Of a stretch of DNA of 10,708 nucleotides, positions 1 through 6,817 are shown in pieces. This DNA is from Chlamydiota bacterium (lineage in GTDB: Bacteria; Chlamydiota; Chlamydiia; Chlamydiales; Criblamydiaceae), in contig JAJFMC010000221.1 of the NCBI GenBank assembly GCA_021772365.1, forward strand, positions 1 through 10,708, written 5' to 3'. Both the position numbers and the translations under genes were made by a program. The first letter of the stretch is position 1, and each line of letters begins with the position of its first letter. The notes beneath the pieces were generated by a model that had not been told where the DNA came from, made no database searches, and saw only the letters and a program-made list of their open reading frames with translations.

Positions 1-1386
1 TTCGACCTATTTTCTGAGCTAGGCGCTACTGACGAGCAACTCGATTTCCACTACTGTTATGCGTCTGGTCTTGCCGGATTTGCCATGAAAGAAGTCGACG
101 ACGAAGGAGTCGACATGCGCCCTCTTTTCGAACTTATCATCGAAGCAGTGCCCGCTCCTCAAGGAGATATCGACAAGCCTTTTCTGATGCAGACATCGAC
201 AATTTCCTACGATGGCTACGTTGGTCGTCAGGCTTGCGGTCGTATCCTTAATGGAAAAGTCCGTAAAGGGCAGCAAGTGACCTATATCGACAATGATGGA
301 AAGAAATCTAATGTGGTAGTAACAAGAGTTGAAGGCCACCATGGCCTGCAAAAAATTGAAGTCCAAGAAGCCACTGTTGGAGATATCGCCATCCTATCTG
401 GTATACCGGACGTCATGATTGGCGATACAATCTGTAGTTCCGAAAATACTATAGAACTTCCACCTATATCCATCGATGAACCAACGCTCTCTATAGAATT
501 TACCGTAAATAACAGTCCTTTTGCCGGAAAGAGCGGGAAGCATGTGACGATGAACAAGGTACGTGATCGTCTTGATAAAGAAAAGCGCGCTAACATTTCT
601 TTACGTATTGACACGTCTGATAACGACAACGACAGTGTCACTGTTGCAGGTCGCGGAGAGTTACACCTATCCGTTCTTATTGAAGCGATGCGTCGCGAAG
701 GGTATGAGTTTAGCGTATCTAAACCTCGCGTGATCGTCAAAGAGATCGACGGACAGAAATGCGAACCTATCGAACGTGTGCATGTCGAAGTTCCAGAGGA
801 GTATGCCGGTGGTGTCATTGAAGAGCTATCGAAGCGTAAAGGTGAAATGCAGCATCTCGAAACTAACGAGCATAGTATCACAAAAATTGAGTTCCTCTTA
901 CCCACTCGTGGATTGATGGGCTACCGTAGTGATTTCCTTACAGCAACTAAAGGCCTAGGAATCCTCACTTCGATTTTTGAAAAGTTCGACACCTGGCGTG
1001 GTGATATCAAGAGTCGCAGCCGTGGCGTGATGATTAGCGGTAACCCGGGTAAAGCAAACAGCTTTGCTTGCTTTAACCTGCAAGATCGTGGTGAGCTCAT
1101 CGTCGTTCCTGGTGATGAAGTTTATGAAGGAATGATCGTTGGTGAGAATAGCCGTGACAATGACATGATTGTCAACATCACAAAAGCAAAGCAGCTGACG
1201 AATGTTCGGGCATCAGGTACCGATGAGAATATCACTCTAATTCCACCCAGGAAGATGAATCTTGAGCAAGCGATCAATTTTATCCATGAGGATGAGCTTG
1301 TTGAGGTAACCCCCGGTATGATTCGGTTCAGGAAGAAACTTCTCGATGAGAACGACAGAAAGCGTGCCTCTCGCGGTGGGAAGTAG
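1..1386 (+). CDS. typA: GTP-binding protein TypA/BipA, C-terminal part (5' end outside window)
   Basis: This is a translational GTPase of the EF-G/LepA class that binds the 70S ribosome and is needed for stress or low-temperature growth in the family's known members. The frame is already open at base 1, and the first residues (DLFSELGATDEQLDF) match the end of the BipA G domain, so the start lies upstream. The visible 461 codons include the family stretch YASGLAGFA, then the beta-barrel domain II (about codons 55-140). Next come the EF-G-like domain III with GRGELHLSVLIEAMRREG and domain V with LLPTRGLMGYRSDF. The BipA-specific C-terminal domain has LTNVRASGTDE and DELVEVTP, and the tail is basic (RASRGGK). 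The E. coli protein is about 607 residues, so roughly 145 residues are missing off-window, including the P-loop. No frameshift or lost motif is visible. It converges on the TPR gene across a long inverted repeat. Confidence 0.97.
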   Translation, partial: FDLFSELGATDEQLDFHYCYASGLAGFAMKEVDDEGVDMRPLFELIIEAVPAPQGDIDKPFLMQTSTISYDGYVGRQACGRILNGKVRKGQQVTYIDNDGKKSNVVVTRVEGHHGLQKIEVQEATVGDIAILSGIPDVMIGDTICSSENTIELPPISIDEPTLSIEFTVNNSPFAGKSGKHVTMNKVRDRLDKEKRANISLRIDTSDNDNDSVTVAGRGELHLSVLIEAMRREGYEFSVSKPRVIVKEIDGQKCEPIERVHVEVPEEYAGGVIEELSKRKGEMQHLETNEHSITKIEFLLPTRGLMGYRSDFLTATKGLGILTSIFEKFDTWRGDIKSRSRGVMISGNPGKANSFACFNLQDRGELIVVPGDEVYEGMIVGENSRDNDMIVNITKAKQLTNVRASGTDENITLIPPRKMNLEQAINFIHEDELVEVTPGMIRFRKKLLDENDRKRASRGGK

Positions 1387-1407
1387 TCCAGATATTTGGG
1401 TGTAGAA

Positions 1408-1428
1408 GTGTGAGGTGTGAGGTGTGAG
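1408..1428. repeat. Tandem heptamer GTGTGAG x3
   Basis: Three exact head-to-tail copies of GTGTGAG occupy 1408-1414, 1415-1421 and 1422-1428, starting 21 bases after the typA stop. The third copy is also the outer end of the left arm of the large inverted repeat. The right arm carries only one matching unit (CTCACAC, 1855-1861), so the tandem copies are either an expansion or a remnant at one end of the element. Confidence 0.85.
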
Positions 1429-1587
1429 AATTGGCAGTCTACGAGGTGTTTAGAACGCAGAGAGCGCAAAGGACACTGAGGACGCAGAGGAAGGTGAAGC
1501 TGTCGCGAGGAGATAAGATTCCCGAGTTCGGGTCAAGGTTGCTAGCAAGCTCGCTCCCACACCACACAGCACAGGCCTCGCCAAAAC
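1422..1587 (+). repeat. Left arm of a long inverted repeat
   Basis: Read as reverse complement, this arm aligns with 1706-1861. The outer 41 bases (1422-1462) match the outer 41 bases of the other arm (1821-1861) without a mismatch. The inner part aligns with scattered mismatches and one insertion of about nine bases here (near 1478-1486). The arm contains the recurring word CGCAGAG (1455 and 1483 regions). Its inner end is CCAAAAC, pairing with GTTTTGG at 1706. Short open frames inside it, including one of 73 codons, lack a ribosome binding site and follow the repeat sequence, so I do not call them genes. Confidence 0.9.
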
Positions 1588-1705
1588 ATTTAAGCACCTT
1601 TATCTTATATTTAGGAGGTTCTCTAAGATCCCATTTTAATTTTCCATACTAAATCACCTGTACATTGTGAAACTTCAAGAAGGTAGAAATTAGAAGTTAA
1701 TTAGC
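1588..1705. other. Spacer between the arms of the inverted repeat
   Basis: These are 118 bases of AT-rich sequence between the two arms, visibly poorer in GC than the arms. I see no gene, promoter pair or terminator in it. AGGAGG at about 1614 is not followed by a usable open frame. It would be the loop if the arms paired in RNA, or the unique centre if the two arms are inserted copies of one repeat. Confidence 0.6.
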
Positions 1706-1861
1706 GTTTTGGCGAAGCCTGTGCTGTGACGTAAGGAATCGAGCTTGCGAGCTACCTTGTCCCGAACTCAAGAAAGCCACCTCCTCACGACAGCTTCACC
1801 TCCGTCAGCGTCCTTTACTCCTCTGCGTTCTAAACACCTCGTAGACTGCCAATTCTCACAC
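1706..1861 (-). repeat. Right arm of the long inverted repeat
   Basis: This is the reverse-complement partner of 1422-1587, identical over its outer 41 bases (1821-1861) and divergent inward. The arm ends 23 bases from the stop codon of the TPR gene, while the left arm begins 21-35 bases from the typA stop, so the element exactly fills the space between two convergent genes. Both genes' read-through RNA would contain both arms and could fold into a stem of about 150 bp, so a role in stopping convergent transcription is possible. No U-tract follows either arm. Confidence 0.9.
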
Positions 1862-1884
1862 TTTTACAGAGACTCACGAACCGA

Positions 1885-3954
1885 TTAATGTTCGCGCATG
1901 AAACGAGTAATGAAATGTCTGAAGTCGTCGGTGTGCCGCAAAGGCTCTAACCACTCATCATGCATAATTTCATCGACACCCGGTAAACAATTGGATGATT
2001 CAGTCTTATGCAGAAACTCCATAGCCGCATGATAGTTGCCGATAATCGAGTAATAACCTGCCAAGTTGTAATAAGCGTAGTTATTACCCAAGGCAATCGC
2101 CTGGTGAAATTTTGATTCTGCCATGGAATAAAGCTGGTCGGTATAATCAGGTAATGAAGGATCACGGACGAGGTTCGCCATATTCAATAGAGTTACTCCC
2201 CAGTCATTCCATCCATTTTCATCTTCTGGATCTTCATTTAACAAAATTTCAAAGTGTTCATTCGACTTTTCTAAACAGGTGACATCGGAAATAAGCTCGC
2301 CAAGGTGTGCAAAGGTCAACGCTAAATTATACCTAGCGTGGCTAAAACTAGGATCATACTGTAGGACGTGACCAAGTAGCTGAATCGCTTTTTCGTAAAA
2401 AGCAGGATCGTCATACATATCCCCTAAGGAGTCAAGAGCACAGCCGTAGTGATAGACACAACTAACCATTAAGGGGTCTTTTTTCAAATCCTCACCAAGC
2501 AAAGCAATAGCTTTTTCAAACTTACTGAGGGAAGCTTCAATATAATGTTTTTGATGGGTTTCATCACCGTACTTGTAGAGAGCATTCCCCCAATCCACCC
2601 AAAATTGGGGTGGGAGATCACTCTCCTCTTGATTCAGTTCGTTGAAATGCTTAAGCGCCTGCTTTAGAGCATCTTGATCACCTGTGAGAACCGAGATTTC
2701 ATAGAAGGCAATGGCTATGCCATAATGAAAAAGCTTAAGGCTTTTATTTAAAGAAAACCCATGCTGGTATTTTTCAATAGCGTCGAGGTAAAACTTCACA
2801 TCACTGAAATAACGCCCCTCCTCAATGAGAACTCTGCCATAAAAATACCATAGTTCTGCATTTTCAGGCTCATTATTCGTGCTTTGAATAATTTTCTCTT
2901 CCGCTTGACGAATCAGCTGAATATCTTCTTGTAAAGCACCTAAACACATCAATGCTTCTGCCCACCTACAGAGGACTAAAGAATGATTAGACTCACAAAA
3001 GTTAGCTTCTTCAAATTTGATGGTGCTATCGTATAACAGATCAACATCGCGCCTTGATTTTCCAGTTAAGAGAAAGAGTTGCCCCCAGCATACCCATAAC
3101 ATCATATTTTTGGCGTCTAACTCTGAAGCACATGCAAAAGCTTCATTGGCAAGTTCAAAATCGTCATCGTCTTGAGTCGTTTCATAAATACGCATATAGC
3201 TGCATGCAAGACCGAACCAACCTTCGAAATCTTTAAGATCATTTGTCACAGCTTTTCGAAACTTATCGACAACTTCAGAAAAAAGATTGTCCATTCCAAG
3301 AAGACAGGCTTGCTCACCTAAAGCATTGCCATAGTCATTCCAAAAATCCGCTATATTTGCGCCATATGACTCAGCTAATTTATACTTTTCAAGTGCTTTC
3401 GAAATGTCAATAGCTTCACCGGAAAGTTTCCCCATCAAATGCCAGCAGTGCCCCCAGTGCCAGTAGAAATTTGGTTTTTCTTGTTTTGCCTTGCGAGGGT
3501 AGCATTTTTCTGCATGACGAAATTTTTCGTCCGCTTCGACAAAGAACTCGCCATCTTCTTTGAGTTCACCGACAAGGATGAGTGCATGAGCCCATTGGCA
3601 CCAAGCATCGAAGTAGTCGGGTTCTAGACGAGTGGCTTTATCATAAGCTTTACATGCTGAGTTTAAACAGCGTAGGTTCTTTTGAGTTGAGTACGCTTGT
3701 CCTTTTTCAAAAAAGATCATCGGACTTTTTGGAGCGGCCTTAACGGCTAGATCAAAACTTTTCAAAGCACTTTTCTCACCTTTATCCAAAAGGTCATGTC
3801 CTTGCATGATGAAGAGCTTGCCTAGCAGTTCTCTTTCATTAGAGGTCATTGTTTGCCAGCGCTTCGGATCCTTATAGTCATCCAACTCGGTATACTCAAG
3901 CGAACTCAGAATCTTCTTCAATTTTTTCTCTACTAATGATGTGCCCTTACTCAT
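1885..3954 (-). CDS. TPR-repeat scaffold protein with ~42-residue period
   Basis: This cytosolic-looking protein has no signal peptide or membrane segment and is built almost wholly of tetratricopeptide-like helix pairs. Repeat starts are marked by an aromatic residue followed by G or A, for example WCQWAHAL, WHWGHCWHL, WNDYGNAL, WGQLFLLTG, WYFYGRVL, FWVDWGNAL and WNDWGVTLL. Counting from an alternative Met at 3960, they fall near residues 80, 120, 166, 207, 248, 289, 332, 371, 411, 454, 502, 543, 584 and 629. Spacing is therefore close to 42 residues rather than the canonical 34. The C-terminus (DEWLEPLRHTDDFRHFI) resembles the D-x-LR-x-D-x-F tail seen after TPR arrays in other proteins. I chose the ATG at 3954 because an AGGT stands 8 bases upstream of it but only 2 bases from the ATG at 3960. 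TPR proteins bind partners; the partner is not evident. Confidence 0.93.
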   Translation of the reverse strand: MSKGTSLVEKKLKKILSSLEYTELDDYKDPKRWQTMTSNERELLGKLFIMQGHDLLDKGEKSALKSFDLAVKAAPKSPMIFFEKGQAYSTQKNLRCLNSACKAYDKATRLEPDYFDAWCQWAHALILVGELKEDGEFFVEADEKFRHAEKCYPRKAKQEKPNFYWHWGHCWHLMGKLSGEAIDISKALEKYKLAESYGANIADFWNDYGNALGEQACLLGMDNLFSEVVDKFRKAVTNDLKDFEGWFGLACSYMRIYETTQDDDDFELANEAFACASELDAKNMMLWVCWGQLFLLTGKSRRDVDLLYDSTIKFEEANFCESNHSLVLCRWAEALMCLGALQEDIQLIRQAEEKIIQSTNNEPENAELWYFYGRVLIEEGRYFSDVKFYLDAIEKYQHGFSLNKSLKLFHYGIAIAFYEISVLTGDQDALKQALKHFNELNQEESDLPPQFWVDWGNALYKYGDETHQKHYIEASLSKFEKAIALLGEDLKKDPLMVSCVYHYGCALDSLGDMYDDPAFYEKAIQLLGHVLQYDPSFSHARYNLALTFAHLGELISDVTCLEKSNEHFEILLNEDPEDENGWNDWGVTLLNMANLVRDPSLPDYTDQLYSMAESKFHQAIALGNNYAYYNLAGYYSIIGNYHAAMEFLHKTESSNCLPGVDEIMHDEWLEPLRHTDDFRHFITRFMREH

Positions 3955-3986
3955 AATCATATACCTATGCAGCGTCTCTGATCCTC

Positions 3987-4014
3987 ATTGTATCCTCAAC
4001 CTTCTTTTTGTCTA
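3987..4014 (-). promoter_or_regulatory. Sigma70-like promoter for the TPR gene
   Basis: On the minus strand, TAGACA (4009-4014) and TACAAT (3987-3992) are separated by 16 bases. Each differs from the sigma70 consensus at one position. A start point near 3980 would give a leader of about 25 bases including the AGGT at 3963-3966. Confidence 0.5.
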
Positions 4015-4053
4015 GCCAATTCTGAACTATCCAAAAAAAACGCTCTGATTTCC

Positions 4054-4080
4054 TTGTCAATTATCTCTGAAATTCATAAT
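4054..4080 (+). promoter_or_regulatory. Possible promoter for the SH3b-protein gene
   Basis: TTGTCA (4054-4059) is one mismatch from the -35 consensus. CATAAT (4075-4080) is one mismatch from the -10 consensus, but the spacing is only 15 bases. The overlapping choice TAATAT gives 17 bases with a poorer match. The leader would be about 50-60 bases. Confidence 0.35.
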
Positions 4081-4127
4081 ATCTATATTCACTCATATTA
4101 TTGAAAAATACCTGTGTCACCTTCTTT

Positions 4128-4132
4128 AGGAG
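4128..4132 (+). promoter_or_regulatory. Ribosome binding site deciding the SH3b gene start
   Basis: AGGAG stands 7 bases before ATG 4140. The in-frame TTG at 4101 has no comparable site, and the 13 residues it would add precede a clean signal peptide, so ATG 4140 is the start. Confidence 0.8.
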
Positions 4133-4139
4133 CAGAACC

Positions 4140-5381
4140 ATGAAACGTATCGCCACAATATCTGCATTAGCATCAATGCTTTTAGCATTACCGTTTACTT
4201 CCGTTAACAGCGAAGAGTCACAAAAAACGGATACTCAACCGCAAGTAGAGACTACTGTGGTAAAAGAGCAAAAAAAACCTTTTACTGCTTTTACCGGGCA
4301 AGTTGTAAAAAACCGCGTGAGAATGAGGCTAAATCCAAGCCTAGACAGCCCTATTTTAAGAGAGCTTGAGAAAGGAGAAATGATCGTCGTCGTAAATGAA
4401 GACGATGATTTCTATGCTGTGCAATCCCCAGAAGATATCAAGGCTTATATTTTCAGAACCTACGTTCTTGATGGCGTCGTCGAGGGGCACCATGTCAATA
4501 TACGGTTGGAGCCTACACTCGACTCCCCTGTTGTTGCGCAACTCAATACAGGAGACTCTATCACCGGTCGTGTTAGCCCAATCAATAGCAAGTGGTTAGA
4601 AATCCTGCCACCATCAGACACCTATTTCTACATTAGCAAGGACTATATCGAAAACATCGGCGACTCTAGTTACATGGCAAAAATCAACAAACGTCGTGAC
4701 GAAGTAAACCAACTACTTGATACCGCCTATATGGCAAGCCATCAAAATAGCGATAGGGCATTTGAAGAAATCGACTATGAAGGGATCATCCAAAAATATG
4801 ATCTTATCGTCAACAACTATGCAGATTTCGATCAGCAAAAGACTCGTGCTAGAGAGCTTTTAATAGATTTCAAAGATCAGTATACAAAGAAGAAGATTGC
4901 TTACTTAGAAGCCAAGTCCAAAAACTTTATCGATGCTGAATCTTTGCAGAATGAAAACCGACGCCTTAGCAAAGCTTATAAGCAGCAGCTCAAAAAACTT
5001 AGCGATCTAGAGAACCAAATGGGCAGTTCTCACGATTCAGGAAACATCACTATCGTGAGCTCTCCTTGGATGCCCCAAGAAGAAAAACTCTATGAACAGT
5101 GGACTGAAGAAAACAGCCAGGGTTCTATGGATGATTTCTATGCTGATGAAATGAGTAGAGGTATCACCCTTAGAGGCACGATCCAACCTTATAACCGTAA
5201 TGTCAAAAACAAACCTGGCGATTACGTGTTATTGAACAATTACAATACGCCGATTGCATTCTTGTACAGTACAAAAATGAATTTGCAGGATCATGTTGGT
5301 CAAGAGATCTCTATCATTGGAGCTCCTCGACCTAACAACAGTTTTGCCTATCCGACATATCAGGTGATGACAGTAGAGTAG
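4140..5381 (+). CDS. Exported protein with two bacterial SH3 domains and a coiled-coil region
   Basis: This 413-residue protein starts with a signal peptide (MKRIATISALASMLLALPF; cleavage likely near S22-E26), so it probably acts in the periplasm or envelope. Two tandem SH3b domains follow, at about residues 51-112 and 113-173. Each opens with the V-x-[MI]-RLxPxLDSP signature (VRMRLNPSLDSPILREL and VNIRLEPTLDSPVVAQL). Residues 180-296 are helical and charged, with a heptad-like stretch around 250-294. Residues 340-412 form a small beta-rich domain (RGITLRGTIQP ... IGAPRP ... YQVMTVE) that could be an OB-like barrel. SH3b domains often bind peptidoglycan or peptides. From memory, chlamydial genomes encode exported proteins with this arrangement, but I could not compare sequences. 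The gene ends three bases before the convergent small membrane-protein gene. Confidence 0.9.
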   Translation: MKRIATISALASMLLALPFTSVNSEESQKTDTQPQVETTVVKEQKKPFTAFTGQVVKNRVRMRLNPSLDSPILRELEKGEMIVVVNEDDDFYAVQSPEDIKAYIFRTYVLDGVVEGHHVNIRLEPTLDSPVVAQLNTGDSITGRVSPINSKWLEILPPSDTYFYISKDYIENIGDSSYMAKINKRRDEVNQLLDTAYMASHQNSDRAFEEIDYEGIIQKYDLIVNNYADFDQQKTRARELLIDFKDQYTKKKIAYLEAKSKNFIDAESLQNENRRLSKAYKQQLKKLSDLENQMGSSHDSGNITIVSSPWMPQEEKLYEQWTEENSQGSMDDFYADEMSRGITLRGTIQPYNRNVKNKPGDYVLLNNYNTPIAFLYSTKMNLQDHVGQEISIIGAPRPNNSFAYPTYQVMTVE

Positions 5382-5384
5382 GAG

Positions 5385-5654
5385 TTATTCGTCTTTATCT
5401 TCCAGTTCAAACTCTACTCCGCCAAAACTTTTTGAGATAAGGTTATAAAACCACCCCAAAATAGCTGTTGAAATATAGGTGACAATGGCAAAGAAAAACG
5501 GGTAGATAAAGAAAAGGAAAAACGCTGGGTCTTGTGACTGAATATAAAGAACTATAGCTGCAGGAACGGTAAAGATTAGTGTTATCAGAAAATAAAGGAT
5601 AGCGAGCACCTTACTTGTCTGATGAATTGATAAGCGAATCACTTGTTTACGCAT
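5385..5654 (-). CDS. Small conserved-looking membrane protein with two transmembrane segments
   Basis: This 89-residue protein has two hydrophobic segments (about 14-38 and 43-68). A basic, amphipathic N-terminus (MRKQVIRLSIHQTSKV) precedes them and an acidic tail (EFELEDKDE) follows. After the second segment comes GWFYNLISKSFGGVEFELE. A YN-L-x(5)-GG-x-E-x-EL signature of this kind occurs, as I recall, at the C-terminus of a widespread family of small uncharacterised inner-membrane proteins. No catalytic residues are visible and no function is assigned. The start is secure: AGGAGG lies 6 bases upstream, and a promoter-like pair lies further up. It is convergent with and almost abuts the SH3b gene, and divergent from the oxygenase gene. 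Confidence 0.87.
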   Translation of the reverse strand: MRKQVIRLSIHQTSKVLAILYFLITLIFTVPAAIVLYIQSQDPAFFLFFIYPFFFAIVTYISTAILGWFYNLISKSFGGVEFELEDKDE

Positions 5655-5660
5655 GATATT

Positions 5661-5666
5661 CCTCCT
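5661..5666 (-). promoter_or_regulatory. Perfect Shine-Dalgarno AGGAGG
   Basis: On the minus strand AGGAGG is followed by 6 bases and the ATG at 5654. It is the strongest ribosome binding site in the window and fixes the start of the 89-residue membrane protein. Confidence 0.85.
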
Positions 5667-5688
5667 TGGGGTTAAATTTTCACCATAG

Positions 5689-5718
5689 ATTATTGACTAT
5701 TTTATTCCAAACCTTCAA
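5689..5718 (-). promoter_or_regulatory. Candidate promoter for the small membrane-protein gene
   Basis: On the minus strand TTGAAG (5713-5718) and AATAAT (5689-5694) are 18 bases apart, matching the consensus at 4 and 5 of 6 positions. The predicted start near 5682 gives a leader of about 28 bases that contains the AGGAGG. Confidence 0.4.
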
Positions 5719-5753
5719 CTTTAGGCTATATACACAGTAAAGCGGGTGTTTTC

Positions 5754-6467
5754 ATGGAATATTTTGATAATAAGTTGTTAGAGACAATTGATATTGAAGA
5801 AGTAACAACTGGAAAGAGTTTCCCTTGGGTTCCTATTCATGGAGTTTTGACACAAGAAGGGTTTGAGGCTTTACACCGTGATTTTCCATCTCAAGAGCTC
5901 TTCCAATACCATGAAAATATAATTAGAGGGGAAACGCAACAACGAACTCATGATCGCTATTATGCCTCTTATCAAGTGACCCCTTATCCTGAACTTGTAA
6001 AAGAAACAGGGAAGGGACTCCTTAAGCCTCAAAATCTGGGGATTAGTTGGCAGGAATTTATCGAGGAACTGACAAGCAGTAGAGCTTACTACAATTTTGT
6101 ATCAAAATTATTGGGAACCAACAACTTCGGAATAAACATTGCCTGGCACATCGGTATCACTGGAAATGATATTAGCCCACATCTCGACACGAAGTACAAG
6201 TTAGGAACTCATCTAATCTATTTCAATACGTCCGATGATTGGAATCCTGAATGGGGAGGTGAATTTCTTATCCTAGACAATCTATCGAAGAACGTTAATA
6301 ACCCTGAAATTACTGACTTTGTAAATGTTACAGAAATACCCATCATAAACAACCGCAGTTTAATATTTAAAAACACAAATAATGCTTGGCATGGGGTAAA
6401 ACCTTTGCAGTGTCCTGAAGGTAAACTACGCCGTCTGGTAAACATCATATTTACCCAAAAAAAATAA
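5754..6467 (+). CDS. 2-oxoglutarate/Fe(II)-dependent oxygenase, prolyl-hydroxylase-like
   Basis: This 237-residue protein has the complete facial triad of the family. H143 and D145 sit in SPHLDTKYKLGTHLIYFN, and H213 sits in NAWHGV. The 2OG-anchoring arginine is probably R226 or R227 in LRRLVNIIF. EWGGEFLILDN (about 166-176) is the WGGE-type strand typical of prolyl-4-hydroxylase-like members. Members couple oxidative decarboxylation of 2-oxoglutarate to hydroxylation of a protein side chain or small molecule; the substrate cannot be read from the sequence. There is no signal peptide, so it should be cytosolic. The ATG at 5754 has only a weak upstream site (AAAGCGGG), and TATATA at 5727-5732 may be a -10 box. 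The gene stands alone, divergent from the small membrane protein, and is followed by repeats. It could be a laterally acquired single gene, but this is inference. Confidence 0.9.
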   Translation: MEYFDNKLLETIDIEEVTTGKSFPWVPIHGVLTQEGFEALHRDFPSQELFQYHENIIRGETQQRTHDRYYASYQVTPYPELVKETGKGLLKPQNLGISWQEFIEELTSSRAYYNFVSKLLGTNNFGINIAWHIGITGNDISPHLDTKYKLGTHLIYFNTSDDWNPEWGGEFLILDNLSKNVNNPEITDFVNVTEIPIINNRSLIFKNTNNAWHGVKPLQCPEGKLRRLVNIIFTQKK

Positions 6468-6470
6468 ATA

Positions 6471-6490
6471 TAGATGGAATTGCAAAAAGA
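6471..6490 (+). repeat. GAATTGCAAAA motif, copy 1
   Basis: TAGATGGAATTGCAAAAAGA begins four bases after the oxygenase stop codon. Its core recurs inverted at 6612-6633 and, next to another stop codon, at 8767-8788. Confidence 0.65.
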
Positions 6491-6611
6491 GTTGAAGCAG
6501 TTTTCTAGAGTTTTTTTAGGCACGCAAGGGGCGGAGTTCGCAGCCAACCATGCGTTGTTTGTAAGAACGAGCCCGGATCGAGGCGGAAAAAGACTTAGAA
6601 AACAGCCCAAA

Positions 6612-6633
6612 TATTTTTGCAATTCCCTCTATA
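6612..6633 (-). repeat. GAATTGCAAAA motif, copy 2
   Basis: The minus strand reads TATAGAGGGAATTGCAAAAA, matching copy 1 at 17 of the first 18 positions (TAGATGGAATTGCAAAAA against TAGAGGGAATTGCAAAAA). Copies 1 and 2 thus form an inverted pair about 120 bases apart around the GC-richer block. Confidence 0.65.
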
Positions 6634-6678
6634 TACCAAAATGAACTCAACAACTGGAATTTTGCCTTTGAAAAAGTC
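6632..6678 (+). repeat. Diverged copy of the TATA-ended repeat family
   Basis: This stretch opens with TATACCAAAATGAACTCAA, continues with GGAATTTTGCCTTTGAAAAA and ends at AAAGTC. It aligns end to end with the reverse complement of 9755-9802 (TATACACCGAAGTGAACTCA, then GGAATTTTGGCTTTGAGAAA, ending AAAGTC). Mismatches are scattered and there are two or three single-base gaps. The copy overlaps copy 2 of the GAATTGCAAAA motif by two bases. Confidence 0.65.
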
Positions 6679-6817
6679 ATTTTTTGTGCGTGGTTCAAAT
6701 GAAGGTAACATTTTTGTGTATGAGGACTCTTCGCCGTTTCGCGATAAAATGGAGAATTTCCAAAGAAAAAAATGGAGTGAAACCGTGGAACGGTGCAGAG
6801 CCTTTCTTAGGAACAAG

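Larger units (their letters stand above)
6468..6817. other. Repeat-bearing intergenic region between the oxygenase and SulP genes
   Basis: I see no convincing gene in these 350 bases. They hold two inverted copies of the GAATTGCAAAA motif (6471-6490 and 6612-6633), which enclose a GC-richer block (about 6519-6592). They also hold a diverged copy of the TATA-ended repeat (6632-6678). Downstream of SulP there is a weak hairpin on the minus strand (ACCGT/ACGGT around a 3-base loop, 6782-6794), followed after about nine bases by seven Ts (6766-6772). It could be a poor terminator. Open frames crossing this region start at TTG without ribosome binding sites or run antisense into SulP. Confidence 0.6.

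Noticed and set aside
282..905. 207-codon minus-strand frame antisense to typA
   Set aside because: It is a shadow of the typA coding frame, is serine- and arginine-rich as such shadows are, and has no ribosome site.
1431..1652. 73-codon plus-strand open frame after typA
   Set aside because: It begins inside the left arm of the inverted repeat, has no ribosome binding site and no protein-like pattern. Its sequence simply follows the repeat.
6690..6710. T-loop-like GGTTCAAAT as a possible tRNA
   Set aside because: No matching acceptor stem, anticodon arm or D arm could be found around it.
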